Notes: generated from the sequence alone by a model not told the origin. Counted from the first letter of the stretch, positions 17,528 to 26,953 are shown. The stretch: DNA of 64,000 nucleotides from Cellulophaga sp. BC115SP (GCF_009905545.1 NZ_JAAALB010000004.1:1-64000); one strand, 5' to 3'. A program made the numbers and translations.

Positions 17528-18742
17528 ATGAAGCAAATCCAATACCAATACGACCCAGAGCATTTTAGACGCTCAGACCCCAATAAGTACAATTCTGCGA
17601 AACTCAAATCGGAAGAAATGATTTTGTCGTTGGGACCTCAGCACCCTTCGACTCACGGTGTATTACGTTTGGAAGTAATTTCTGATGGCGAGCTGATTGT
17701 TGATGTGGTACCGCATTTGGGTTATTTGCACCGTTGTTTTGAGAAACATGCTGAATCATTGGCATTTGGACAGGCTATTCCCTATATCGACCGCTTGGAT
17801 TATTTGGCAGCCATGAACTCTGAGCATGCCTATGTAATGGGCGTAGAGAAAATGCTTGATTTGGAGGGTAAACTTCCCAAACGTATTGAATATATTCGTG
17901 TATTGGTAGCTGAACTCAACCGTTTGGCATCGCATTTTGTCGCCATAGGTACGTATGGTCTGGATATTGGGGCATATACTTCGTTTTTGTGGCTCATGCG
18001 TGACCGTGAGCATATTCAGCGTTTGCTCGAATGGCTTTGTGGCGCTCGTATGCTTTACAACTATATCTGGATTGGAGGTTTGTTTTATGATTTACCTGTG
18101 GGCTTCGAAGAGCGTTGCTTGGAGTTTATCAACTACCTCAAACCCAAAATGGTTGAGATTCGTGAGTTGATTATTGAAAATAAAATCTTTGTGCAACGTA
18201 CGGCCAATATTGGTGTTTTGCCTTTGGATTTGGCTATTAACTACGGTTGCACAGGACCAGTGCTTCGAGGTTCGGGCTTAAAATTTGACCTTCGTCGTGT
18301 CGATGGCTATTCTGTATATCCAGAACTTGATTTTGAAATTCCAGTAGGAAAAGGAGAAATGGGTACAGTGGGCGATTGCTGGGACCGAAATTTTGTAAGG
18401 GTTCTAGAATGTGATGAGTCTATCAAAATTATTGAGCAATGCTTAGTGCAGCTAATGGGCGACCATAAGCGTACTCGTGATTTTAATCCACAGGCAATGC
18501 TTCCTAAAAAAGTGCGTCCTCAGGCGATGGATCTATATTTTAGAGCTGAGAATCCAAAAGGGGAACTAGGCTTTTTCTTCAGAACGGACGGTCGTTCAGA
18601 TGTACCATTACGTGTAAAAGCGAGAGCTTGTTCGTTTCATAATTTATCGGTAGTACCCGAAATCAGTCGAGGAGCTATGCTAGCAGACTTAGTGGCTATC
18701 GTCGGTTCAGTAGATTTGGTAATGGGCGAGGTCGACCGATAG
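17528..18742 (+). CDS. nuoD: NADH-quinone oxidoreductase subunit D
   Basis: A 404-residue complex I subunit of the peripheral arm that helps form the quinone site. It has the family motifs LGPQHPSTHGVLRL (near residue 35), PHLGYLHRCFEKHAE, DRLDYLAAMNSEHAY, and the C-terminal SFHNLSVVPEISRGAMLADL ending VMGEVDR. Length is that of the standalone 49-kDa subunit, not fused to NuoC. It is not next to nuoB, nuoC or nuoE. nuoA lies 9 kb upstream. A thioesterase gene follows after 58 bases. Confidence 0.97.
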   Translation: MKQIQYQYDPEHFRRSDPNKYNSAKLKSEEMILSLGPQHPSTHGVLRLEVISDGELIVDVVPHLGYLHRCFEKHAESLAFGQAIPYIDRLDYLAAMNSEHAYVMGVEKMLDLEGKLPKRIEYIRVLVAELNRLASHFVAIGTYGLDIGAYTSFLWLMRDREHIQRLLEWLCGARMLYNYIWIGGLFYDLPVGFEERCLEFINYLKPKMVEIRELIIENKIFVQRTANIGVLPLDLAINYGCTGPVLRGSGLKFDLRRVDGYSVYPELDFEIPVGKGEMGTVGDCWDRNFVRVLECDESIKIIEQCLVQLMGDHKRTRDFNPQAMLPKKVRPQAMDLYFRAENPKGELGFFFRTDGRSDVPLRVKARACSFHNLSVVPEISRGAMLADLVAIVGSVDLVMGEVDR

Positions 18743-18800
18743 TTTTGGTAATTTCTCAACAAATATTTAATATCTCTGCCAAGGCGGAGAACAAACATCA

Positions 18801-19328
18801 ATGTTTAAATTAGATCCCAATAAAGAATATCCTAAAAAGTTACACTCGAAATCACTGATTCGCTTTCAAGACTGTGACCCATTAAAGCATCTTAACAATG
18901 CTAAATACTTTGATTATTTCTTCAATGCTCGCGAAGACCACGTAGCCGAGGTTTATAACTTTGATTATAATGACTATTTCGAAAATAATCACACTTCATG
19001 GGTCGTCTATAATCATCAAATTGGCTATGTTTCGTCTGCAAAAGTAAGCGAATGGGTAACGATTATCTCATCGACTGTCTATTACAATGAGGATACTTTA
19101 GTGACAGAATATGTCATGACAGATGAACATTTGCAGGTATTGAAGGCTGTTTTGTGGACAACTTCAAAGTACATTGATGTACGTACTGGAAAGAAAACGC
19201 CACATCCTCCAGAGGTAATGGAGTTTTTTGAGAAAGTGTGTCTTGAGGGAATTGACTTTGAGCATACATCATTCAATGCACGTATCAAGGTAATTAAACA
19301 AGAGCTGAAAGAAGGGAAATTTGTGTAG
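18801..19328 (+). CDS. Acyl-CoA thioesterase-like hotdog protein
   Basis: A 175-residue protein with the 4-hydroxybenzoyl-CoA thioesterase/YbgC hotdog pattern: IRFQDCDPLKHLNNAKYFDYF near residue 20 (catalytic Asp in the DxD region and the conserved HLNNAKY), then strand patterns HQIGYVSSAKVSEWVTIIS and AVLWTTSKYIDVRTGK. Such enzymes cleave acyl-CoA thioesters in the cytoplasm. The acyl group cannot be told. A helical tail after residue 130 is longer than in E. coli YbgC. It may be co-transcribed with nuoD. Confidence 0.85.
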   Translation: MFKLDPNKEYPKKLHSKSLIRFQDCDPLKHLNNAKYFDYFFNAREDHVAEVYNFDYNDYFENNHTSWVVYNHQIGYVSSAKVSEWVTIISSTVYYNEDTLVTEYVMTDEHLQVLKAVLWTTSKYIDVRTGKKTPHPPEVMEFFEKVCLEGIDFEHTSFNARIKVIKQELKEGKFV

Positions 19329-19449
19329 TCAAAGCATGATTTGTTCATAGAGCCTTTATTGGAAATTAAAAAATATAGCTGTCATCCTGAGTTGCTGGAA
19401 CAATACCAATCAAAATAATTCCTTTTGCTAAAAAACGCTTAATTGGATT

Positions 19450-19971
19450 ATGAAAAAAATCTCTTTCTTATTCATTATACTGTTGACTTTTGTGGCGCAA
19501 GGTATTGCCCAAGACCGCTTGAAAACGCTTACTGAAGAGCGTCAGGTTTTGTATAGTAAATTCAAAGAATCTGAAAGTCAATCTTCAGGAATTTTTGGCA
19601 ATCGTACCAAGGATGATATGCAAAGCTCAATCGAGGCTTTGAAGGAGATTATGGCGAAGGATAACGAGATTTTGGACGAGTTGAATAATCTTAGCGAAAA
19701 ATCAAAATCTGATTTTACGGAACAATACAATGATTTAATTCAGCAGAATAATGAGCTTCGTGAAAAAAACCGAGAGCTTACCGAGCTATCTGAACGCCAT
19801 AAAGGATGGTCAAAAGAAAACCATACCATTCTGGAATCGGTAGAAGAGGAAAAGACTTTTACGTTGTCAATTTCGGCAGTTGTAGCTTTTTTATTAATTG
19901 TGTACGTCATTAAGTTTTATACGCTAAAATCTAAATACAACGAATTGAAGAAACAACAGCGTTTAGAATAG
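19450..19971 (+). CDS. Coiled-coil membrane-anchored protein, unknown
   Basis: A 173-residue protein with a signal-like segment at residues 1-20 (ends AQGIAQ), a long coiled coil (about 22-130, rich in E, K, L with heptad spacing, including EQYNDLIQQNNELREKNREL), and one transmembrane helix near the C-terminus (FTLSISAVVAFLLIVYVIKF) before a short basic tail. No family is recognised. Predicted layout: a periplasmic coiled coil anchored by its C-terminus. Its last 9 bases overlap the convergent gene at 19963. Confidence 0.7.
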   Translation: MKKISFLFIILLTFVAQGIAQDRLKTLTEERQVLYSKFKESESQSSGIFGNRTKDDMQSSIEALKEIMAKDNEILDELNNLSEKSKSDFTEQYNDLIQQNNELREKNRELTELSERHKGWSKENHTILESVEEEKTFTLSISAVVAFLLIVYVIKFYTLKSKYNELKKQQRLE

Positions 19972-20469
19972 TTTTTTCCACCCATAGCGAATGGCTAAGA
20001 GTAACACAATAAAGCCGACTACGATATAGTGAAACGGAATGTAGGTAATAGCATAAATACGTAGTCGGTCTACAAACCACAAAATTCCTATCAAAGCGGT
20101 GAGTATAGTCATAAAGCCCGATAATCTACCTAATTCAGGAACGGCTTCGAAAGGGGTTTTCCACTTGATTAGCATCAGCGTGATAGCCATCGAAACAATT
20201 GGCAAAATCTGCATAATCAAGTTCATTTGCCAAATGCTTTGACGCTCGAATAAAAATAGATAAACATCTAATGTCAAGGCAAATATCCCTGGAATACCAA
20301 TCATATAAGCCAACACCATGTAGCTATAACGAGTCAGAACAGAAGGTCCATTGACTGGATTGGTTTGCCATAATCCTATCAAAAATGTAATAGCAGGCAC
20401 AAGTAGTAAATAATACAAAAGCAAATAAGGATTTTGACTGATACTGTCAAATAGTTGTTGTAACGTCAT
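19963..20469 (-). CDS. Integral membrane protein, unknown
   Basis: A 168-residue protein with five hydrophobic helices (about 15-35, 48-72, 82-102, 115-132, 140-160) and almost no polar loops. I do not recognise the family. It sits 35 bases downstream of the RecQ-type helicase gene on the same strand, so both are probably one transcript, though no functional link is evident. Its 3' end overlaps the convergent coiled-coil gene by 9 bases. Confidence 0.7.
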   Translation of the reverse strand: MTLQQLFDSISQNPYLLLYYLLLVPAITFLIGLWQTNPVNGPSVLTRYSYMVLAYMIGIPGIFALTLDVYLFLFERQSIWQMNLIMQILPIVSMAITLMLIKWKTPFEAVPELGRLSGFMTILTALIGILWFVDRLRIYAITYIPFHYIVVGFIVLLLAIRYGWKKLF

Positions 20470-20504
20470 GGATTTGTTGGTAAGAGGAAAAGAAAAATGA
20501 AAAA

Positions 20505-22424
20505 CTATACTGATAAATTTCCTTCCGAATCTACTCTAATTTGTTGATTTTCTATCATTTCTCGCACAATTGCTTTGAAAAAATCTGCGCTGTTTGGCTG
20601 CATGATTTTGAGTAATAATTCAGGCGACATACTACCATTGCTCAACAAAGCTTTTACCTTTTCTTGTGTTTGAAACTTGTATTGTAACTCTTGCTGGTAA
20701 GTACCTTCTTCTCGTTTTTTCTTGATACAAACATCACAAACACCGCAAGTGGCGTCGGTATGTTCGTCGAAGTATTCCAAAAGCAGTTGTGTTCTACAGC
20801 GTTTTTGGTGCTCGATATAATGTTTTACGGCTAAGGCTTTTTGTACATCATACTCACGTCGTTGTTCAATATCATGAACTTGCAAAGGCAATTGTTGTGC
20901 ATCATATCGACCTGTCAAAAATGTGAGTTGAGGTTTATCCTTATGTTTGTCGTACTGAATAATTTCAAACTTTTCAAGATTAGATAAAAGTAATTCTACC
21001 TCAGATTGAGGAGCCGAAAACACCTTTGAAATAGTAGCTTCTGAGATATTGAGATAACCTGTGAAAAGCTCTCCACCATACATTCTCAGAAGTAACTTTA
21101 CAAAAGTATCGTATTTCGGATTTCGTAATTGAAAATCATACAGTTGACGATTATCTACCGAAAAAGTAATACGAGAGGGATGATGAACTGCCTCAGAAAG
21201 CGTAATAAACCCTTGATTTTCTAGAATTTTAAGGGCGAAATAAGTGTCGGGTGAAGGCAAATCAAATCGTTGTTGGAAAGTCGACAAGTCCAAATCATAG
21301 CATGCGAATTCGCCAGCACCTACTGCCAATTGAAAATAATTGCCCAAACACTGATATACCCTGCGAATCAACTGGATAGGAGGATATTTCTGTGCAGTAT
21401 TTACTTCTAAATTTTGAATATCTACTGTATCATACAAAACGGTCGCAAAAGCCTTTTGCCCATCTCGCCCTGCACGACCAGCCTCCTGATAATAGGCTTC
21501 GAGTGTTTCGGGTAAATCTAAATGTACCACCAAACGCACATCAGGTTTGTCTATTCCCATCCCAAAAGCATTGGTTGCCACCATCACACGAACTTGATTT
21601 TTAATCCATTGTTCCTGCTTTTGATTACGTTCTTGCGCACTTATACCCGCATGATAAAAAGTGGCAGAGATTCCAGATTTTTGAAGAAATTGAGCCACTT
21701 CCTGCGTTTTCCGACGATTACGAACATATACAATGGCCGTTCCTGCCACTTTTTGAAGCATAGCTACCAGACGTGCTATTTTGTTTTCTTCATAAAGCGT
21801 AGAATAGGATAAATTAGCCCTAGCAAAACTCTGTTGAAATACTTGAGGGTTTTGCATGGCGAGCTTTGCCAAAATATCTGCTTTTACTTCTTTGGTAGCG
21901 GTTGCGGTCAGTGCAATAGTACGAAGTGTGGGGAATAACTGTCGAAATTCAGCTATTTTCAGATAGGGAGGTCTAAAATCATACCCCCATTGCGAAATAC
22001 AGTGTGCTTCGTCGATAGCTAGTAAACATAACTTCATGGCCTTGACTCTTTCGAGAAAAAGAGAAGTCTGTAGTCTTTCTGGAGAAATATAGAGAAATTT
22101 TACATCACCATAAATACAATTATCCAGAGCAATATCTATTTGATTTCGGTGCATTCCAGCATATATCGCCACCGCCGAAATACCTCTTCTACGCAATTGG
22201 GCTACTTGGTCTTGCATCAGGGCAATCAATGGCGTTATGACCAAACACACGCCTTCCATTGCCATAGCAGGCACTTGAAAGCAGATAGATTTTCCGCCTC
22301 CAGTGGGCAATAATGCCAAAGTATCGTTACCTGCTAAGACAGACTGAATAATGTCTTCTTGTAGGGGACGAAAAGAGCTATAGCCCCAATATTGTTGAAG
22401 TATTTGATGAATCGGATATTGCAT
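20505..22424 (-). CDS. RecQ family ATP-dependent DNA helicase
   Basis: A 639-residue superfamily 2 helicase. It shows motif 0 (YWGYSSFRPLQEDII), Walker A LPTGGGKS (near residue 42), motif II AIDEAHCISQWGYDFRP (near 137), SAT-like TATAT, and motif VI QEAGRAGRDGQ (near 315). A RecQ-C-terminal region carries four zinc-ligand cysteines (one in KRCRTQ, then TCGVCDVC near 555). No HRDC domain is visible. RecQ enzymes unwind 3'-to-5' in recombination and fork repair. Many Bacteroidota carry several paralogs, so I do not assign recQ itself. Confidence 0.95.
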   Translation of the reverse strand: MQYPIHQILQQYWGYSSFRPLQEDIIQSVLAGNDTLALLPTGGGKSICFQVPAMAMEGVCLVITPLIALMQDQVAQLRRRGISAVAIYAGMHRNQIDIALDNCIYGDVKFLYISPERLQTSLFLERVKAMKLCLLAIDEAHCISQWGYDFRPPYLKIAEFRQLFPTLRTIALTATATKEVKADILAKLAMQNPQVFQQSFARANLSYSTLYEENKIARLVAMLQKVAGTAIVYVRNRRKTQEVAQFLQKSGISATFYHAGISAQERNQKQEQWIKNQVRVMVATNAFGMGIDKPDVRLVVHLDLPETLEAYYQEAGRAGRDGQKAFATVLYDTVDIQNLEVNTAQKYPPIQLIRRVYQCLGNYFQLAVGAGEFACYDLDLSTFQQRFDLPSPDTYFALKILENQGFITLSEAVHHPSRITFSVDNRQLYDFQLRNPKYDTFVKLLLRMYGGELFTGYLNISEATISKVFSAPQSEVELLLSNLEKFEIIQYDKHKDKPQLTFLTGRYDAQQLPLQVHDIEQRREYDVQKALAVKHYIEHQKRCRTQLLLEYFDEHTDATCGVCDVCIKKKREEGTYQQELQYKFQTQEKVKALLSNGSMSPELLLKIMQPNSADFFKAIVREMIENQQIRVDSEGNLSV

Positions 22425-22687
22425 TCGTAAAAGCAGGTGTCAGATGTTGATAGTGGATAACTTCAGCAAAAGTATAGTTACCGTAGCCAAATGTCAAGTT
22501 TCGTTCGTATATCCAAGACTGTGGCAAAGACAGAAAGAAGTATCTGTTTTTTTCTTATATTTAAACTTTTGTAAAAAGTGTTATTGTTTAACTGTATTTC
22601 TATTATCGGAGCATGTTAAAATCGAGTATTCTGGATAGTCCAGAAATACTTTCATTTTCTATCTCCATTTTATTTTAACAACAAACT

Positions 22688-23992
22688 ATGAAAAAACGCT
22701 CAATAATTGGACTTGTGATAGGATGTGTCATTAGCTTGACAGCATGTCAGACTAGCAAGTTGAGTAGTAAAAAGTTAGGAAAGTTATTATCTGAATCTAG
22801 TACATTTTCTCAAAATCATACAGGGTTTGTTTTATACGATTTGTCTGAACAAAAGGAGGTTTTTAATTACCAAGGAAATCGTTATTTTCAACCTGCTTCT
22901 AATACTAAAATTTTGACCTATTATGTAAGTCAGCGAACATTGGGTGACTCGCTACCTGCTTTAAAATATGTCACCAATGCAGATTCTTTGATTATCTGGG
23001 GGACGGGAGATCCTAGCTTTTTGAGTCCAAGTATGCCAGCTTCTAAAGTTTTAGATTTCTTGAAAAATAGTCCACAAAAAATCTATTTCTCTGCCAATAA
23101 CTTTACGGGAAAACACTATGGTCCGGGTTGGGCATGGGATGACTATAATGATGATTATGCTTCTGAAATTACGCCATTACCAATTCATGGCAATGTAGTG
23201 GGCTTTAAGGCAAATGGGAATAGTTTGATAGCAAATCCTGCTTATTTTCAAGATAAAATCGTAAGCGTCAAAAGTGCTAATAATTTTGGTGTGACTCGTG
23301 TTGAATCAAGTAATACATTTGAAATACCTCAAGGAAAAGCTCCCAAGGCTAATTTTGAACAGGAAGTACCCTTCAAAACATCGAATAAACTAACGACAGA
23401 ACTATTAGCCAGTGTTGTGGGAAAACCTGTAACGCTCATCGATGCACCCCTTCGTAGCAACGCACAGACCATGATGAGTTTGCCTGTCGACACCGTATTT
23501 GCCAGAATGCTTCATGTCAGCGATAATATGATGGCAGAGCATTTGATGCTGATGTGTGGACAAATTTTGGCAGGAGAATTAAATGTGAAAAAAGGGATAG
23601 AAAAAGCTAAAACTAATTATTTGAATACACTGCCCGATGCCATTACATGGGTAGATGGCTCAGGACTTTCGAGATATAATATGATTACACCAAGAGATTT
23701 GGTAATGGTTTTGCGCCAGATGTATCAAGAAGTACCGCAGCAAAAATTGTTTAAAGTCCTTCCAGCCGTAGGACAATCTGGTACGCTCAAATCGCTGATG
23801 CCTAAAACAGATAAACCTTTTATTTTCGCCAAATCGGGCTCTTTTAGTAATAATTATAACCTGAGCGGATATTTGGTTACCAAGGAAGGAAAGGTATTAT
23901 GCTTTTCTTTGATGAATAACAATTTTGTAAAACCAATGTCGGAGATTCGTAAAGAAGTGGTGAAAATTTTAACAGAAATTTACCAATATTAA
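22688..23992 (+). CDS. dacB: D-alanyl-D-alanine carboxypeptidase/endopeptidase (PBP4, family S13)
   Basis: A 434-residue penicillin-binding protein of the PBP4/DacB type, which trims or cuts peptidoglycan crosslinks. The three active-site motifs are visible: SxxK as ASNTK (near residue 74), SxN as SDN (near 279), and KSG (near 383). The N-terminus (MKKRSIIGLVIGCVISLTAC) is a lipoprotein signal peptide with the lipobox LTAC, so the enzyme is probably lipid-anchored, unlike E. coli DacB. It is transcribed alone. The symbol is used by homology only. Confidence 0.92.
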   Translation: MKKRSIIGLVIGCVISLTACQTSKLSSKKLGKLLSESSTFSQNHTGFVLYDLSEQKEVFNYQGNRYFQPASNTKILTYYVSQRTLGDSLPALKYVTNADSLIIWGTGDPSFLSPSMPASKVLDFLKNSPQKIYFSANNFTGKHYGPGWAWDDYNDDYASEITPLPIHGNVVGFKANGNSLIANPAYFQDKIVSVKSANNFGVTRVESSNTFEIPQGKAPKANFEQEVPFKTSNKLTTELLASVVGKPVTLIDAPLRSNAQTMMSLPVDTVFARMLHVSDNMMAEHLMLMCGQILAGELNVKKGIEKAKTNYLNTLPDAITWVDGSGLSRYNMITPRDLVMVLRQMYQEVPQQKLFKVLPAVGQSGTLKSLMPKTDKPFIFAKSGSFSNNYNLSGYLVTKEGKVLCFSLMNNNFVKPMSEIRKEVVKILTEIYQY

Positions 23993-24294
23993 AGCTATTC
24001 ATGACTCGTATATTTGTTGTTGGGTTACTTTACTAAAATGAAGAACTTGTTTGAATTTTCTCGTCATGGATGAATAAATTCACCCGCTAAGTGGAATCGT
24101 TGGACAAGAACAGGTCATATTTGATGTAAGACTTGTGTAGGTATTCAAAACAAGTATTTTTTCTCAAAATTATAAAGTTTAAATAGTTGTAATCTAAGCC
24201 AATAACGGGTAGACTATTAACTAATAACTTCTTTTCCCTTCTGCTCTAATAACGGATATACTATTTACAGGAAACTTTCTAAAGACTAACTACT
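23993..24294. other. Intergenic region, nothing recognised
   Basis: No terminator, repeat or RNA motif was found in this 300-base gap. Two tiny frames follow the dacB stop (from ATG 24001 and ATG 24038) but have no supporting features. The promoter of the esterase-like gene presumably lies here. Confidence 0.5.
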
Positions 24295-25092
24295 ATGAAA
24301 AAATGGTTTATTGTTCTGCTTGTCGTATGTTTGAGCCAAAAGCTATTAGCTCAGGAGACGCTTTATTTCAATCCGATTTATGTGCCTTATGCCGATACAA
24401 CCTTAGTATTTACGCCAAAGGAATATACTCGCAATACGACAAAGCGTTTTCCTATGGTGTATCTTTTACATGAGCAAGGAGGGAACTTTAAACAATGGAG
24501 TAATTTTCTGAATGTTCAAAAATATGCAGATGCTTATGGTTTTGTTATTGTTTGTCCCGACGGCTTGAATGATTCGTGGTATATCAATAGCCCACGAAAA
24601 GCTACGAGTAAGTTTGAAGATTTTTTCTTTAAAGACTTACATACAACCATGATGGAAAAATACCGAATAGATACTGATCAAGTGTTTATCACTGGCGTAG
24701 GTATGGGTGGCTTTGGCGCAATGTATTTATTTTTGAAAAAAACTGATGTTTTCCGCTCAGTAGGTAGTTGTGCGGGTATTTTGGATATGCAAAACGAAGT
24801 AGATAACGCTCGTTTGAGAACACTACTAGGCAATACGGATTTTGAAACCTTACGTAACCTGTCGATTATGAGTAATATAGGTAAGTTTGTAAGTACTCAA
24901 AAAGAAATCATTTTTGACTGTGGTATCGATGACCCTCAATATGAAAATACCAATTTTTTTAAAAAACGTTGCGATGAATTACGTATCCGAGCAACCTATG
25001 TATCTCAACCTGGCAAACACGATAGAAGCTATTTTCAAAAGGCCATCCGCTGGCATTTTGATTTCTTCAAAAGACTCGCAAAAGACAACTAG
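24295..25092 (+). CDS. Exported esterase-family protein lacking the nucleophilic serine
   Basis: A 265-residue protein with signal peptide (MKKWFIVLLVVCLSQKLLAQ) and the alpha/beta-hydrolase layout of the esterase D/feruloyl esterase-like family: MVYLLHEQGGNFKQW (oxyanion loop), DGLNDSWYINSP, nucleophile elbow, FDCGIDDP (acid) and PGKHDRSYF (histidine near residue 244). The elbow, normally GxSxGG, reads GVGMGG with Gly136 (codon GGT at 24700-24702) in the serine position. A single AGT-to-GGT change would explain it. The frame is otherwise intact, so this is either a non-catalytic member, uses another residue, or is a recent mutant. Function is uncertain. Confidence 0.85.
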   Translation: MKKWFIVLLVVCLSQKLLAQETLYFNPIYVPYADTTLVFTPKEYTRNTTKRFPMVYLLHEQGGNFKQWSNFLNVQKYADAYGFVIVCPDGLNDSWYINSPRKATSKFEDFFFKDLHTTMMEKYRIDTDQVFITGVGMGGFGAMYLFLKKTDVFRSVGSCAGILDMQNEVDNARLRTLLGNTDFETLRNLSIMSNIGKFVSTQKEIIFDCGIDDPQYENTNFFKKRCDELRIRATYVSQPGKHDRSYFQKAIRWHFDFFKRLAKDN

Positions 25093-25243
25093 TTGAGTGA
25101 GGAGTTAGTAAGGATTGCGGATTTGTGATTTCGGATTTTGGAAATATTTAGTTCTAGAGCTCAAACAAGTCTGTTACACTTCCGCAATCCAACATCCGAA
25201 ATCCCCCAATCCTCCCTAACTCCGCACTCAAAACTCATCACTC
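25093..25243. repeat. Intergenic inverted repeat element A
   Basis: The whole gap between the esterase-like gene and convergent fabG is an imperfect inverted repeat. GTGAGGAGTT near the left end faces AACTCATCAC near the right end, and GATTTCGGATTTTGG faces CCAACATCCGAAATC. The right arm (25175-25243) is nearly identical, in inverted orientation, to the left half of element B at 27584. The right edge touches the fabG stop codon. Confidence 0.75.
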
Positions 25244-25981
25244 CTAAGAGGCTTGTCCTCCGTTTACGCCTAATACTTGACCGTTTACGAAGCTGGCTTC
25301 TTCTGAAGCTAAATATAGATAGGCATAAGCAATATCCTTGGGATCGCCCATACGTTTTAGTGGGATTTGGCTAATCATAGCTTTCTGAACTTCTTCGGGC
25401 ATGGCTTCTGTCATTTCTGTTCTGATAAAACCTGGTGCTACAGCATTTGAGGTAATATTGTGTTTAGCCAATTCCTTTGCCCACGTTTTTACCATACCTA
25501 TCAACCCTGCTTTGGCTGCTACATAGTTGGTTTGTCCAAAGTTACCATGAACACCAACAATCGAAGAGGTACAAATAATTCTACCATATTGTTTTTCGAC
25601 CATATAAGGAGCCACGGCTTTGGTACAATTAAAAACTCCCGTAAGATTCACGTCAATCACCTGTTGCCATTCGTCATGTGACATTTTTAACAGCGTTTTG
25701 TCTCGTGTAATACCAGCATTATTTACGAGAATATCAATTTTTCCAAAGCGTTCAAAAACCTCTTTTGTCGCAGATTCAATACCACTAACATCTGTTGTAC
25801 TGACTTTCATAAACTCACAATCATAACCTTGGGCACGTAGATTTGCCGCAGTTTCTTCACCTAAATCTAATAAGTCCCAAATAATTACGGTAGCACCTTC
25901 TCGACAGAATACCTCTGCCGCAGCTTTTCCGATACCCCTAGCGGCACCCGTTATAATAGCAACACGATTTTGTAATCTCAT
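25244..25981 (-). CDS. fabG: 3-oxoacyl-ACP reductase-like short-chain dehydrogenase
   Basis: A 245-residue classical SDR with cofactor motif TGAARGIGKAAAE (residues 12-18 TGAARGI), NNAG (near 90), catalytic Ser (CTSSIVGVHG, near 142) and YVAAK (Tyr/Lys near 155-159), and a C-terminal GQVLGVNGG. The pattern fits FabG, which reduces 3-oxoacyl-ACP with NADPH in fatty-acid elongation. No other fab genes are adjacent, so another SDR substrate remains possible. It is transcribed alone: an upstream terminator at 26048 isolates it from the beta-barrel gene. Confidence 0.88.
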   Translation of the reverse strand: MRLQNRVAIITGAARGIGKAAAEVFCREGATVIIWDLLDLGEETAANLRAQGYDCEFMKVSTTDVSGIESATKEVFERFGKIDILVNNAGITRDKTLLKMSHDEWQQVIDVNLTGVFNCTKAVAPYMVEKQYGRIICTSSIVGVHGNFGQTNYVAAKAGLIGMVKTWAKELAKHNITSNAVAPGFIRTEMTEAMPEEVQKAMISQIPLKRMGDPKDIAYAYLYLASEEASFVNGQVLGVNGGQAS

Positions 25982-26047
25982 AAGTTAAAATAGTTTTAAG
26001 TATTTGCTTCAATTCATAGCTAATAGACAAATTAATTAAATTTTCAC

Positions 26048-26080
26048 AAAAAAAGCCCCTTGTTTTACAAAACAAGAGGC
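26048..26080 (-). terminator. Terminator after the beta-barrel gene
   Basis: GCCCCTTGTTTT and AAAACAAGAGGC form a 12-bp stem with one mismatch. On the minus strand it is followed by seven T residues. It lies 100 bases past the stop codon at 26181. Confidence 0.8.
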
Positions 26081-26180
26081 CTAGCCAAATATAAAGAGAA
26101 TTGCGGATTGAGAAATTTAAAGAGAAATATTTTAAAAAGTTTTTATCAAAGTATGGATTATAATTCAGAAAGCTAGGTAT

Positions 26181-26789
26181 TTAGTTTTTGCCAAAGCTAA
26201 AGCTCACATATACTTGAGCTGAGGTGTTCTTTATCGATAGGTAGTCTGACAAATTATTATTGTTATCGATTTGGAAATCCTTGTTGACATTGGTCAAGCC
26301 CAATACATAACGTCCTCCTAAAGCAACTTTATCGGAAACTTTGTATTCCAAGCCACCAGCAAGTCCTAAGTCAATGTCTTTGAAAAGACCGTTGTAGTTA
26401 ACTGAGAAAAACCCGTTTCCAATCCCAATTTTTGTATTCGTCAAATAACTTACTTGTGGGCCAGCCAACAATGAAAGTTCTTCAGTAACAGGGAATTTTA
26501 ATAAAATAGGCAAAGAAAGATAGTGCATACCAATCGAGCCTACACTACCAATCTTGAAGCCTTGTTGTGAATAAATAAGTTCGGGTTGAATTCCTATTTT
26601 GTCTGAAAGCATTAAATCTTGCAATACAATACCTGCATGAAAACCCGCTTTACCATCGATTATATCAACAGGTTCTGGTGACATGATAGCATCAGAATAA
26701 GTGAACCCTCCTTTGAAGGCAATTTTTTGAGCATTAGCAAACGATACTACACTTAATACGATAGCTAGGGAAGCAAGTAATTTTTTCAT
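26181..26789 (-). CDS. Porin-like outer-membrane beta-barrel protein
   Basis: A 202-residue protein with signal peptide (MKKLLASLAIVLSVVSFANA) and the OMP_b-brl_2 pattern common in Bacteroidota: IAFKGGFTYSDAI, GFHAGIVLQ, IGIQPELIYSQQGFK, YLSLPILLKFPV, LSLLAGPQVSYL, GLAGGLEYKVSDKVALGGRY, and a terminal aromatic strand YVSFSFGKN. The eight to ten strands fit a small barrel. Function (structural, adhesion or transport) is unknown. The gene is alone between two minus-strand terminators. Confidence 0.88.
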   Translation of the reverse strand: MKKLLASLAIVLSVVSFANAQKIAFKGGFTYSDAIMSPEPVDIIDGKAGFHAGIVLQDLMLSDKIGIQPELIYSQQGFKIGSVGSIGMHYLSLPILLKFPVTEELSLLAGPQVSYLTNTKIGIGNGFFSVNYNGLFKDIDLGLAGGLEYKVSDKVALGGRYVLGLTNVNKDFQIDNNNNLSDYLSIKNTSAQVYVSFSFGKN

Positions 26790-26918
26790 ATTAGAAAAGT
26801 TAAATTTCTTGAAAGATGCGTTTAATAAATTATGTACTTATAACGGCAAAGCCTTCCGAAGGTCTCATAACAAAATGTTAATACTTGTTAAGGTTTTGTT
26901 AATACGCATTAGAGCCCA

Positions 26919-26953
26919 ATAAAAAAGGTCTTAGCTTTTGGGGCTAAGACCTT
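26919..26953 (-). terminator. Terminator after the DUF6249 gene
   Basis: AAGGTCTTAGC and GCTAAGACCTT form a perfect 11-bp stem. Reading the minus strand, eight T residues follow. It is about 80 bases past the stop at 27034. Confidence 0.88.

Noticed and set aside
24001-24073. Two tiny frames (11-12 codons) after dacB as leader peptides
   Set aside because: There is no amino-acid run, promoter or alternative hairpin pair linked to the next gene.
24295-25092. Calling the esterase-like gene a pseudogene
   Set aside because: The reading frame, signal peptide and other motifs are intact; one residue change is not proof of loss.
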